Below, piece after piece: positions 1 to 8,258 of a stretch of 29,360 bases of DNA (positions are counted from its first letter, which is position 1; each line of letters begins with the position of its first letter). Origin of the DNA: a virus. The notes below the pieces were generated by a model, which was not told where the DNA came from, did not search any database, and saw only the letters and a program-made list of their open reading frames with translations. The position numbers and the translations under genes were made by a program. The stretch lies in IMG/VR virus record IMGVR_UViG_3300049459_000096, positions 1 through 29,360 of that record, one strand, 5' to 3'.

Positions 1-34
1 ATTTGATCAAGCCAATGGAGCAGGACGGCTTGTT

Positions 35-265
35 CTAAGTAGGCACCAGCGACTTCAGCCGATCTTCAGTGGCGACATCGAAGATGACATAGAGTTTATC
101 AATGGTTGATTCGTTCAGCGTTCCGGCCGTTTCCAGGCCTAGGACGAATCCCTCTGCCCGTGCCCCGGCCTTCACCGCAATTATCATCGAATCAGCCCGT
201 GCGATCTGAGCAAGAAGTTTATCGGCTTCGCGCTCAATCCTTGGGCTAAGCGATATACCGTCCAT
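35..265 (-). CDS. Small helical protein of unknown function
   Basis: The last gene seen on the left, encoding 76 aa from the ATG at 265. I prefer this start over the ATG at 280 because AAGGA lies 7 bases before it, while the upstream ATG has no visible ribosome binding site. The first half is rich in Glu, Arg and Ala and looks helical. The second half (DKLYVIFDVATEDRLKSLV) looks alpha/beta. There is no signal peptide, membrane segment or known motif. It lies 52 bases downstream of the endolysin, probably in the same late transcript. I do not recognise the family and give no function. Confidence 0.6.
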   Translation of the reverse strand: MDGISLSPRIEREADKLLAQIARADSMIIAVKAGARAEGFVLGLETAGTLNESTIDKLYVIFDVATEDRLKSLVPT

Positions 266-316
266 TTCCCCATCCTTCATTCAGAGAATGGGTGGAAGGA
301 TAGCTGCATGCTCGCC

Positions 317-742
317 TCATGGAACATCGTTAAAGAAAACATGACCGCCGAGTTTCAGGGTCTGCTTAGCCTTCACCGCCCAGGCCGGCGCATTCTTCAT
401 GGCGGTCGCGTAGTAGTGCGTGGCTCCGCCGGTAGGATCTGGAATCTTTCCGGCGATCACCTGGTCAGCAGCGATCTGCGCCTGGGCGAACTCGCGAAAC
501 GGGATGGGCTTCGCACCACTCAGGTACACATAGTTCGGGTCGTTCCTGTTCCAGCAGCTGAACTGGTACGGCTTCTGGCACACGCCAGCATAGCCCTCAC
601 CCCACCACGACCTGTCCTTGCCGTCGTTCACGCGATTGCGAATCGTCCAGGCCACGGCGATCTGACCGGCTAGGCTTTCGCCACGGGCTTCACCCCACAG
701 CGTGCGTGCGAGGATGTCGCGGTCTCGTTCTGTTGCAGTCAT
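317..742 (-). CDS. SleB-like cell wall hydrolase, probable endolysin
   Basis: Encodes 141 aa. It resembles the Hydrolase_2/SleB family, which cleaves peptidoglycan glycan strands. The family signature is seen at residues 11-40 (LARTLWGEARGE, with Glu18 the likely catalytic acid, then AVAWTIRNRV) and continues with QFSCWN (60-64) and the late DPTGGATHYYA (102-112). The start at 742 is chosen because GGAGGAAAGTG directly precedes it; the open frame runs further upstream to 949 but only through the terminator and the antisense of another gene. There is no signal peptide, so release should need the holin at 22965-23291. It is separated from holin and spanins by more than 22 kb, and a terminator hairpin lies just upstream. 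It could instead be a virion-associated lysin, but its size and lack of other domains favour an endolysin. Confidence 0.85.
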   Translation of the reverse strand: MTATERDRDILARTLWGEARGESLAGQIAVAWTIRNRVNDGKDRSWWGEGYAGVCQKPYQFSCWNRNDPNYVYLSGAKPIPFREFAQAQIAADQVIAGKIPDPTGGATHYYATAMKNAPAWAVKAKQTLKLGGHVFFNDVP

Positions 743-758
743 CACTTTCCTCCAGTCG

Positions 759-785
759 AAAAAAAGCCCGCACAGTGGCGGGCTT
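759..785 (-). terminator. Intrinsic terminator between tail gene and endolysin
   Basis: On the minus strand an 8-bp stem AAGCCCGC/GCGGGCTT with a 6-base loop is followed by a run of seven T (759-765). It ends 17 bases before the endolysin start. It lies inside the late operon, so the endolysin must be read through it or transcribed from its own promoter. Confidence 0.85.
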
Positions 786-801
786 GATGCTGAGTGCAAT
801 T

Positions 802-1755
802 TCAGTTGAAGATTTGCGATACACCGCCGTTGGCCAAAGCACTGGCGGCGATCCGCGCCTGGACGCGAAGCCAGTCGGCATCGGCCACGACCACTGGGTC
901 GCGCCCGCTTCGCGCCAAGTTCTCGACGTACAGACGATACCCTCGCCATTTGATCGAGTTGGTAGCGCCTGGCGCGCTAGGCACCGAGTAGGTATTGCCA
1001 GCACCGAAGCGCCCAGTGCAGCCGCTGAAGTTCTCGCTGTTATCGGCGCCCACGACACCGGTCGTTGTGCGCCGCCCCTGCGCGGTTCGCAGACTCAGGC
1101 CGACACCGCCAGCGTTGCGGAAGAACGTGAGCTGGGCCAGAAGGCCGTACTCGTTGTCGTTCACCACGATGCTGGTGGTCACCAAGGTGTTGCCGACAGT
1201 CTGGCGGATGGCCTCGATGCGGGACGAAATCGACGATTGGCCGATGGTCACCAAGTCGGGCACACCTGCCGCGGCGTTGGCGGCACCCCATGCCAGGATT
1301 GGGGCCAGCGCTGTTGCGGTGTTCCAGTTTGCCTTGGTCGGAAGTTTTAAATAGGCCGTAACCATGAACTGCTGCGATTTACCGGCGAAGGCAGCGTAGA
1401 TATCAGCGGCAACCTCGGGCGGGATGGACAGATAGTTGCCGGCCAAAGTGATCGCCGAGTAGTCAAAGCCCCCACCGGCGTAGTTTATAATCTGGCCGCC
1501 GCCAGTCAGGACCACGCTACCGTTTTTATGTTCGGCCACGTCCGCAACCATTGCGCCGTTGCCGGGGGGGGATGGCGCTGGACGTGTGGCGTATGGTCCG
1601 CCCGGGTAGCAGAACCCGAAGCCGAGGTCCGCAATAAAGCGCACGCCAGCATTCGCAGCACCAGTAATCAGCGGATCGCGAACGGCTTGGGGCAGGCTTG
1701 GATCAGTAGAGACAATCGGTGATGCGAGCACGAAAGAACCCTGTAACTCTGTCAT
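802..1755 (-). CDS. Tail-associated protein downstream of the tail fibre, unknown fold
   Basis: Encodes 317 aa. The start at 1755 has AGGAGT 7 bases upstream. It begins 14 bases after the tail-fibre gene ends, so the two are likely co-translated. The sequence is rich in Gly, Ala, Ser, Thr and Val with alternating hydrophobic residues, suggesting a beta-rich virion protein. The C-terminus (IKWRGYRLYVENLARSGR, then DADWLRVQARIAAS) ends in a helical segment. The position suggests a tip, adhesin or carbohydrate-binding part of the fibre, perhaps with a lectin-like jelly roll, but no motif proves this. There is no signal peptide or membrane segment. Confidence 0.75.
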   Translation of the reverse strand: MTELQGSFVLASPIVSTDPSLPQAVRDPLITGAANAGVRFIADLGFGFCYPGGPYATRPAPSPPGNGAMVADVAEHKNGSVVLTGGGQIINYAGGGFDYSAITLAGNYLSIPPEVAADIYAAFAGKSQQFMVTAYLKLPTKANWNTATALAPILAWGAANAAAGVPDLVTIGQSSISSRIEAIRQTVGNTLVTTSIVVNDNEYGLLAQLTFFRNAGGVGLSLRTAQGRRTTTGVVGADNSENFSGCTGRFGAGNTYSVPSAPGATNSIKWRGYRLYVENLARSGRDPVVVADADWLRVQARIAASALANGGVSQIFN

Positions 1756-1769
1756 GTGGTTACTCCTAA

Positions 1770-3743
1770 TTAAATTTCGGTGTAGAAGTTAAATAGCGCG
1801 CTCGCGATGACCCGACCCCCAGTCGGACCATCCGGGTGGAGTAGATCGGCCGCATACCAAGGTCGAGCCGCGTTGGCCGCCGCATAGTCAAACGCGAAGT
1901 TAGCTGGCGAGCCAAACACGTATTGAAGATCAACAAAGCCGATATCATTCGACACGGCATATTCTCTGACGGCCTTGGCGTAGTCGGTCATCTTCACTGT
2001 GGTCGTGGTGCGTTGGTTCTCGGCAGGGATAGCAGCCACACGGTCGGCGTAAGGCATGACCACTGACAGGTTGTTGAATACGGTCTGTACGTTGTTGGCC
2101 ACGGTAGAAGGCGAGTTTGAATCGGTCTGGTCATTGGGTCCGATCATCATCTGGTGGCAACTGCTGTTAAGCGCCAACATCTGCGTGCGCCACGGCGTGC
2201 CGACACCCACCCACTGGACCGAACGGGCGCCCGAACTACCGAGCTTGTGGATACGCACACCTGGCGCGTTGTTTCGCAAGTCAACACCGCCGACACCCAC
2301 CGCACCCGATACAACTTTGATGCGAGCGATACAGCCGGCAGCCGGCACACCAGGGAGTGCGATGTTATCGGCGCCAACCGTAGCCAGAGCAATGTTCGCA
2401 CCATAGGTCACGCCGTCATCCCAGCTCACTGCGATCACACCAGTACCGTCACCACTGTAAAAAAGCTGTGCGGTGTTGGTGTATGCGCCACCGGCAGGCG
2501 GTACGCTGAATCGCAGATAGTCGTCAGCAACGGTCGATGTGACCTTGTATAGGGCTGGCATGTTGGTAGCTGGCGAGTTGTAGGCGCAGACCCACGTCCC
2601 GATGATCTGACAGATAGGCACCAGGTCGGTACGAACACCACCGGCAATACCGACTGGCTGTGAGCCTGCCGTCCATGTGCCGGATATCGGGGCGCTGTAC
2701 CATCCGAAGCCGACCCAGCCAGCACCAGCCAAGCCGTAGACAGCCTGTAGGCGCTTGGCCAGCGTCTGAGAGTAGTAGCTGCGATCGTTAGAGTAGCTGT
2801 CTCCCAGCAAGGCCAGCACCCACTGCACGGAATCACCGCCGAGAATTCGCTCAAAGCGCATACGCGCATCACGAACCGACCAGCGATTGGCGTAGGGGCC
2901 AAGCACGTCGCCGTAAGGGGTAAGGCCGTGGGACAGTCTCGATGATAACGACGCTTGGCTGCCCGCCGACAGGGCCAGCTCAGCGAGGATTGGCGTCACA
3001 ACCGGGCCAACAGGCTCAAGCTTGCCGAGGATATAGCCATTGGCGTCGACGAACATAATCTGAGCGCTTGGGTCGAGCGACTCGTAGAAATCGCTCTTGA
3101 CCGCCTCAGCCTGCAGCTCTGAGGTTGACGCTGCTACGGCAGCAACAATAAGGCTTAGCGATGCTGGGGCCATGCGCGCAAGGACCTTGTTGTTGGGGTC
3201 CATCAGCCAAACCTCACCATCCGTGGCCATGTCCAGCGTCTCGAAAACATCACTTTTGACCATGCTGTTCTCAATCACGGGGATACGACTATCTGGAAAT
3301 TCGGCAAGCATGCGGCCGCCAGGGTCGAGCAGCATCGCTGGGGGCGTGGCGGGGTCAAGGCTTTCATAAAGCTGGGGGACCATAATCGGCTGAGAGCCAG
3401 CGATCCATTCGACGTAGCTATTCAGTCCCTCTACACGCTCCGCGCTCGAATAGCGCCCAACCTCGACAGCAGTACCGGCGTCGTTCCGGTATCGAATTTC
3501 ATAGTCCGCGCCTGTCCCTGGAACAGTGAAGAAGCGGTTGCTCGTGCCAGTTCCACTGGTCTCCAATAAACCTTGCGCAATTGTCGGATACGCATGCAGG
3601 CTCGACAAAAACTCAGCGTAGATTTTCTTGAGCGTCGGCTTGGTGACACCGTTGATGACGACGTAATCGCCATCGGAAAGAAACAATTGGTTGGCGCTCA
3701 AGACAAGCTGCTCAAACAACTGAAGATCGGAAGCTCCGCTCAT
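1770..3743 (-). CDS. Tail fibre with SGNH/GDSL hydrolase domain
   Basis: Encodes 657 aa. The N-terminal part (to about 120) is probably virion-attaching. Residues 124-241 hold three imperfect repeats of a YESLDP...LLDPGGRMLAE type. Residues about 305-657 are an SGNH hydrolase: block I LLGDSYS with nucleophile Ser316, block III IGPNDQ with Asn537, and block V DLLHP with Asp633 and His636. Between blocks I and III (about 400-490) is a beta-rich insert. SGNH domains on phage fibres commonly remove acyl groups from capsule or O-antigen sugars, so the inferred role is receptor recognition and deacetylation. The start has GAGGG 8 bases upstream. An intrinsic terminator sits just before it. The substrate cannot be told from sequence. 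Confidence 0.88.
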   Translation of the reverse strand: MSGASDLQLFEQLVLSANQLFLSDGDYVVINGVTKPTLKKIYAEFLSSLHAYPTIAQGLLETSGTGTSNRFFTVPGTGADYEIRYRNDAGTAVEVGRYSSAERVEGLNSYVEWIAGSQPIMVPQLYESLDPATPPAMLLDPGGRMLAEFPDSRIPVIENSMVKSDVFETLDMATDGEVWLMDPNNKVLARMAPASLSLIVAAVAASTSELQAEAVKSDFYESLDPSAQIMFVDANGYILGKLEPVGPVVTPILAELALSAGSQASLSSRLSHGLTPYGDVLGPYANRWSVRDARMRFERILGGDSVQWVLALLGDSYSNDRSYYSQTLAKRLQAVYGLAGAGWVGFGWYSAPISGTWTAGSQPVGIAGGVRTDLVPICQIIGTWVCAYNSPATNMPALYKVTSTVADDYLRFSVPPAGGAYTNTAQLFYSGDGTGVIAVSWDDGVTYGANIALATVGADNIALPGVPAAGCIARIKVVSGAVGVGGVDLRNNAPGVRIHKLGSSGARSVQWVGVGTPWRTQMLALNSSCHQMMIGPNDQTDSNSPSTVANNVQTVFNNLSVVMPYADRVAAIPAENQRTTTTVKMTDYAKAVREYAVSNDIGFVDLQYVFGSPANFAFDYAAANAARPWYAADLLHPDGPTGGRVIASALFNFYTEI

Positions 3744-3763
3744 TGCGCGCCCTCTATAAATGC

Positions 3764-3783
3764 AAAAACCCGCACAGGGCGGG
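3764..3783 (-). terminator. Intrinsic terminator upstream of the tail fibre
   Basis: On the minus strand CCCGC, a 5-base loop, GCGGG and then TTTTT (3764-3768). It lies between the stop of the 158-aa tail gene (3810) and the fibre start (3743), with its T-run 20 bases before the ATG. The stem sequence resembles those at 759 and 11707. Confidence 0.75.
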
Positions 3784-3809
3784 CTCAGAAGTAGGTGGGT
3801 AAAGTGGGG

Positions 3810-4286
3810 TTACGCAGCGCCTGGCCAGTTCTTCGTGTACCAGGCCTCAAGCTGGGCTCGCAGCTCGGCGTTCATGACCGTGAGGTCCAAGCCAGCGAGC
3901 AAACTGAGAAATTCGTTCTCATCAACAATTGGAATTTCGAACAACTCAGCCGGTACCGAAAAACGCCAGTGATCGAAGCCGACCAGTTCCGGCCCGCTAT
4001 AGATGTCGGTGAAGCGAACTTTCGTTGGTGTAAGCCCCATGGGGCTCTTGATCGGACACCGGAACCAGTCGATGTAGTTGACCCCCCATTTGAACCAGCC
4101 TTGGAATAGCCGGGCCTCCTCCGAATCCAGAATCCAGGACAGGGTGACCGCAGTGGGAAAGCTTCGGAACCTGATGCGCTGAATCGACCTTCCGCTCACA
4201 AATTGTGATCGGGCAATCGGGCTGACCGGCCTGAAGCCGTAACCTTCACGCAAGGGCAGCGGCAAGTTGTCAGGGTATGTGAGCAT
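3810..4286 (-). CDS. Tail protein of unknown function, after J
   Basis: Encodes 158 aa. It resembles a conserved protein often placed just after the J-like tip gene in siphophages of Pseudomonas and relatives (remembered resemblance). The N-terminus reads LPLPLREGYGFRPVSP, followed by an Arg-rich beta segment, an aromatic block EARLFQGWFKWGVNYIDWF and a final helix. There is no catalytic motif, signal peptide or membrane segment. Being between J and the fibre, it may connect the fibre to the tip. It is followed by an intrinsic terminator. Confidence 0.75.
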   Translation of the reverse strand: MLTYPDNLPLPLREGYGFRPVSPIARSQFVSGRSIQRIRFRSFPTAVTLSWILDSEEARLFQGWFKWGVNYIDWFRCPIKSPMGLTPTKVRFTDIYSGPELVGFDHWRFSVPAELFEIPIVDENEFLSLLAGLDLTVMNAELRAQLEAWYTKNWPGAA

Positions 4287-4315
4287 AAGCTCGTCGTCCT
4301 TTTGTCAGAGGCCCA

Positions 4316-7300
4316 TCAAGCGGGTGCCGCGCTGCCGTCATAGGTGTAAACGCGGGCGTCGTAGGGCATACCCTTCAGTGCCACGTTGCCGTTGGATGGA
4401 GATGAGCTCGTAGTCAGGATCGGATAAGCCCACTTACTCGCCGGCCCGATCAGCAGCTGGGGCAGCTCAAGGGTCATGCTGGTGTCGGGGGTAAAGTCGA
4501 GATCAGTGATCTGCAGATGGTTCTCGTCGATCGCGATCACTGGATAGGGTCCAGAAAGCGAGCCATCGAGCCGGCTGATGCCGACCCTGTACGCTTCGGG
4601 CGCCGACCAGTCGATCGGCTCGGATGACTCCAGCAAGAAGCCACCGGCAACCGCCTGCACGCTTAGCAATAGAGCGCTTTGGCAGAGGCCTGGGGTGTCG
4701 CTGGCGACGGCACAGAAACTCAGGTATCCCGAGTTCATGCCGGCCAACTCGGTTTCCCATGTGTAGGTGTCCTGCCGAAACAGCTGATGCCCGCGGCGAC
4801 GCATACCGAACTGGTACGCACGGTTGCGATCACCGACCCCGGGCAGTTTGATTTTCTCGACCTTGAGTCCAGCGTCACCCGGCCAGCGACACGGCACCGT
4901 CTCCCATGCCCACGTCCGGTTCGAGTAATACTCAACGTCGACCCCGTCGAAGTCGTTGATCGATGGCAGGGGACCGTCGATCGTTAGGGGCTTGGTCATG
5001 TTCTGCGGTGAGTAGGTCTGCGTCTTCGGCCCGTAGGTGATATCGAATGCCGCGCGGGGCTCGTCACGCACCAGGCTGACCAAACCGTTTTTGATGGTCA
5101 GTTCGGCATAGCCGCACGCTAGCGCGTCATTGATTCGGTCCTTGGCGGTACTGGTGTCGTCGATGACCTCGTCGTAATACTGGCCGGCGGCCTCAAAGAC
5201 CGTGTGCAAGCGATCCCACTCCGGAAGATCGATATCGGCATCGGTGTAACCGAGTGACTTCAGCACGTTCAGGCACCAAGGGACGATACCTCGGGTGGGT
5301 TGCGGTGCAGTCCAGCCGCCACCGGTATAGACCGGCAGCATCCGGGTGCCTATCAGATTGGCCTGGCTCTCCGACTGAGACGACAGGCGATCGCCGCCAC
5401 GGATCTGAAGCGCCATCACTGTCATGCCCCGGTAACTGGTCGGGCGGATCTGCCGAAGGCTGCGAAAGCCATACCAGCTGATGTCGTCCTGCTTTTCCGA
5501 GTCGATCCGCCCGGGCTGGCTGACGAAGCGCTTCTTGATCCGTGCCTCTGGATTGCCCATCGGATAAGGGAGGTCTATCCGATAGGTGAATCCTTGGGCA
5601 TCGCGACTTCCCCCAACGTGCTCCTTTTCGATTACGGTCCATGGGCCAGCGATATCAGCGTCTCGATATTCAAAGGTATGGAACGAGCGAACCTCGTATA
5701 TCTGACCTTCTCGGCCGATGCCGCACAGTCCATTGGCATGGAACACGGTCCACTCCAACGCTGTGATCAGTTCGCCCTTCGGCGCGCAGCTGAACGGGCC
5801 GCGATAGCCTCCATCCAGGTTCGACGGATCCAGGGTGATCAAGCCGTTGACGGTTTCAGTCAGGACGAACCCCGGCCAGCCCGAGTCGACCGCGCCGACC
5901 GAGGTCAAGCGCTCGACGGTCATCAGCGTCGAGCTGAAGGCGGTGATGCGGTAGCGCAGGCCGCGCGGGGCGATGGTGGCCAAGCCTGAGCCGAGCGCCA
6001 GGCCGACTACCGGTTGCCCGCCGTCGTAGTTCAGGGTCATTTCCGCTGGCTGTTCAGGCGTTCCAGCCGACGCCGCGGTGCCGATCGTATTGACCGGACT
6101 GGAGCCGAGCACGTCGGAACCGCCGGACGAAACCAGGGCAAAACCGTTGTTGGTACCAGTCTGGGTCAGCAGAACCTTGCCCGCCGAAGCGCTGGCAATG
6201 AACGGGGCGCTACCTTTAGCGGTGTTGATTGCCGCGACCAAGCCGGCAAGGTCGGTCGTGGCTGTACTAAGGGCGACCGAGTACGGGGTCGCTCCGAGCG
6301 ACACGGTAAAGGACAGCGGCGTGACGTTGTAGTCGTAGCGAGCCGGAATACTGGAGCCCAGAACCGTCGATGGCGTGCCCGCCGTTGGCGGAACAGCCGG
6401 CGCATACGGGGTGAACGAGTTGACCACGTAGAAACCAGCGTTTGCCCCTCGGACTTCGATCAACATTCCCGAAAATGGGTTCAGCATGGTCAGCGGGCCA
6501 CGCACGATGTCACGCCCAGCGCCGCCATCGACGACGGTGTACTCGTAGGGTGACTGCACGTGAATGATCAGGCCGCTTTCCCAGTCAGCCGGGTAGGCAC
6601 CGGCGCCAGCTGGTATGCCGATGTTGGTGCCGTTGAACTGGTAGGCCGAGGCCGTCGCGGTCTGGCTCAATGCAGTGGATACGGTCATTTCAAGACCGGC
6701 CGAACCACTGGAGCTGGCTCCGACCTCGTCCACGTTGTACCAGAGCATGGAGGCAGTGTTGCCAGCCACCCACGCGCCCGGCGGGTAGATGTTGCAGATG
6801 GCGTCAGACCCGAGCGAGATGATCGGCGTTTCGCCGATCTTGATATCACTGGTCGAGACCTGCACGTCGCCGGCCGACACATACAACAGCATTTCGGTCC
6901 ACTGCTCGCGAGGCCCAGCAAACCAGGTGCGCGGCTCAGCCAGATAGGCCGGGAACAGTTTTTGCCGGCCAGCCAGGTTACGCACAGGATCACCCAGCTT
7001 GACCTTGTTGCCCTTGGCGCTCGCCTCGTCAATCGGGTCGCCCTGCGTGGTGTTTCCAGTCGATGGCATGCCCGGCATTTTTGGCATCAGCATTTTGCCG
7101 ACAGCCTTCACGCCCTTGAACAGCAAGGCGGTGATGGTGAACGGGTCGGTGCCCTTCGGCTCGCGCCAAATCTGGACGCGATCGGACGGCTTGAATTTGA
7201 CCTTGTGCCATAGCGTCGGGCAAATCAGCTCGTCGTTGATCGCCACGCTGATCGGCTGCACCGGTGCACGCTGGTAAGCCGACGTCTGCTGCTGAACCCA

Positions 7301-7384
7301 CGCCTCGATCGTCATCCGCTCGCGCGTGGTGAAGGTGGCCAGCGGTGACGTGTTGGCCAGCTTGTTCGGGAAAAATTCGATCAT
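4316..7384 (-). CDS. J-like tail tip / host specificity protein
   Basis: Encodes 1022 aa from the ATG at 7384, which forms an ATGA overlap with the NlpC/P60 stop; the upstream ATG at 7411 would overlap that gene far more. In siphophages this protein makes the hub and central fibre that contacts the receptor. The N-terminal 150 residues include a hydrophobic stretch (about 80-105) seen in J-type hubs. The middle is Gly/Ala/Ser-rich. Residues about 357-435 (near 6090-6320) resemble a flagellar hook/FliD-type repeat: SFTVSLGATPYSVAL, then DLAGLVAAIN, then GKVLLTQTGTNNGFALVSSGG. The part after about 500 (WTVIEKEHVGGSRDAQGFTY, then the IPSINDFDGVDVEYY-like region) looks like J-type FNIII/hub domains. 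Size and position fit the J family. Confidence 0.88.
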   Translation of the reverse strand: MIEFFPNKLANTSPLATFTTRERMTIEAWVQQQTSAYQRAPVQPISVAINDELICPTLWHKVKFKPSDRVQIWREPKGTDPFTITALLFKGVKAVGKMLMPKMPGMPSTGNTTQGDPIDEASAKGNKVKLGDPVRNLAGRQKLFPAYLAEPRTWFAGPREQWTEMLLYVSAGDVQVSTSDIKIGETPIISLGSDAICNIYPPGAWVAGNTASMLWYNVDEVGASSSGSAGLEMTVSTALSQTATASAYQFNGTNIGIPAGAGAYPADWESGLIIHVQSPYEYTVVDGGAGRDIVRGPLTMLNPFSGMLIEVRGANAGFYVVNSFTPYAPAVPPTAGTPSTVLGSSIPARYDYNVTPLSFTVSLGATPYSVALSTATTDLAGLVAAINTAKGSAPFIASASAGKVLLTQTGTNNGFALVSSGGSDVLGSSPVNTIGTAASAGTPEQPAEMTLNYDGGQPVVGLALGSGLATIAPRGLRYRITAFSSTLMTVERLTSVGAVDSGWPGFVLTETVNGLITLDPSNLDGGYRGPFSCAPKGELITALEWTVFHANGLCGIGREGQIYEVRSFHTFEYRDADIAGPWTVIEKEHVGGSRDAQGFTYRIDLPYPMGNPEARIKKRFVSQPGRIDSEKQDDISWYGFRSLRQIRPTSYRGMTVMALQIRGGDRLSSQSESQANLIGTRMLPVYTGGGWTAPQPTRGIVPWCLNVLKSLGYTDADIDLPEWDRLHTVFEAAGQYYDEVIDDTSTAKDRINDALACGYAELTIKNGLVSLVRDEPRAAFDITYGPKTQTYSPQNMTKPLTIDGPLPSINDFDGVDVEYYSNRTWAWETVPCRWPGDAGLKVEKIKLPGVGDRNRAYQFGMRRRGHQLFRQDTYTWETELAGMNSGYLSFCAVASDTPGLCQSALLLSVQAVAGGFLLESSEPIDWSAPEAYRVGISRLDGSLSGPYPVIAIDENHLQITDLDFTPDTSMTLELPQLLIGPASKWAYPILTTSSSPSNGNVALKGMPYDARVYTYDGSAAPA

Positions 7385-7764
7385 CGGTAATACACCACTC
7401 GTTGATAGCACGACTCAAAGTCACGCACTGGGCGAATGCGGGGGCCGCCTGGGTTGGTGTCGAGTACCTTCAGTTGGCCGTCCAGGTGCACGACCACGCC
7501 TACGTGCTCCAGCAGATCACCGACGAAAGCGGCCGCAATGGCGCCAAGCTCTGGCTCGCACTCTTGCATGCCGGTCTTTAGCTCCCGGTATGCCAGGGTG
7601 TTTTCGCGCAGCTTGGTCCGCCCCACGCCACCCAGTGATGGCAATAAAGGCAGGCCGAAGACTTCATGCCTCACGGCAATGACGAGCCCATAGCAGTCGA
7701 AGGCCAACGGTCCGCGCGCGCCATCCTTGTAGGGGGCAGACAGGTAGTTGCTGATTGGGGTCAT
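7381..7764 (-). CDS. NlpC/P60-like cysteine peptidase of the tail tip
   Basis: Encodes 127 aa from the ATG at 7764, in an ATGA overlap with the preceding DUF1833 gene. The longer open frame to 8121 is antisense-like noise over that gene. It has the NlpC/P60 nucleophile motif FDCYGLV (Cys24) and the histidine motif EHVGVVV (His87); DTNPGG (102-107) follows where the third polar residue would be expected. It corresponds to lambda gpK, a tail-tip assembly factor that may also locally cut the peptide cross-links of peptidoglycan on infection. The neighbours (DUF1833 upstream, J downstream) support this. Confidence 0.85.
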   Translation of the reverse strand: MTPISNYLSAPYKDGARGPLAFDCYGLVIAVRHEVFGLPLLPSLGGVGRTKLRENTLAYRELKTGMQECEPELGAIAAAFVGDLLEHVGVVVHLDGQLKVLDTNPGGPRIRPVRDFESCYQRVVYYR

Positions 7765-8243
7765 ATGTACAGCAGTCCGGGGGCAACGCTCGGGGTCAGT
7801 TGCTCGCGCGGATACGCAGTGCCGAGCAGGTCGAACAGACCGCAAGTCAAGGTGGCAGTGACGGAGTCGTACTGCCGGTTCAGCAGCGACATGCGATAGC
7901 GCTCGGCCGGATAGGTCAGACTGCCTTCCAGGTAACGCCGAAAAATCAAGGTGACCTTGGCGTTCGCAGCTTTGGCCTGCTCGATCTTGAGTTGAACGGC
8001 TCCGGATGTGTTGTCCAGGGCGAGAACCAAGTTCTGGAAACCACTGTTGTCCTGGTTTGGCAGAGCCTGCTCGAGCGCCATAGCGGTGAAGACGAGCGTC
8101 CGTGAATCCTCGGTGCCGCAAATGCGATCCTCATAACCGTCGCAGACCATGATCGGGGACGGCCAAACAGAACAGGTCGCCTCGATGGTGTTGATCGGCA
8201 GCGGCCCACCCGAGGCGTAGCAGATGTTGATGGGGTTGCTCAT
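7761..8243 (-). CDS. DUF1833 tail tip protein
   Basis: Encodes 160 aa. It resembles DUF1833 phage proteins, which sit between the tape measure and NlpC/P60 genes. The pattern TLVFTAMALEQALPNQDNSG, VTLIFRRYL and YPAERYRMSL fits this family. It is inferred to be a distal tail/tip component, in the place of lambda M/L. It starts 15 bases after the tape measure stop with GGAAA upstream and ends in an ATGA overlap with the next gene. Confidence 0.8.
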   Translation of the reverse strand: MSNPINICYASGGPLPINTIEATCSVWPSPIMVCDGYEDRICGTEDSRTLVFTAMALEQALPNQDNSGFQNLVLALDNTSGAVQLKIEQAKAANAKVTLIFRRYLEGSLTYPAERYRMSLLNRQYDSVTATLTCGLFDLLGTAYPREQLTPSVAPGLLYI

Positions 8244-8258
8244 AGGGTTTTTCCAAAA

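Noticed and set aside
1-34. Possible terminator at the left edge
   Set aside because: Only AAGCC/GGCTT with a 13-base loop and no T-run can be formed on the minus strand, too weak to call.
2147-2902. Minus-strand frames inside the tail fibre
   Set aside because: They overlap the SGNH domain in other frames and show no conserved motif.
5300-5989. Plus-strand open frame of 229 codons
   Set aside because: Antisense to J, Arg/Ala-rich shadow without ribosome site or domain.
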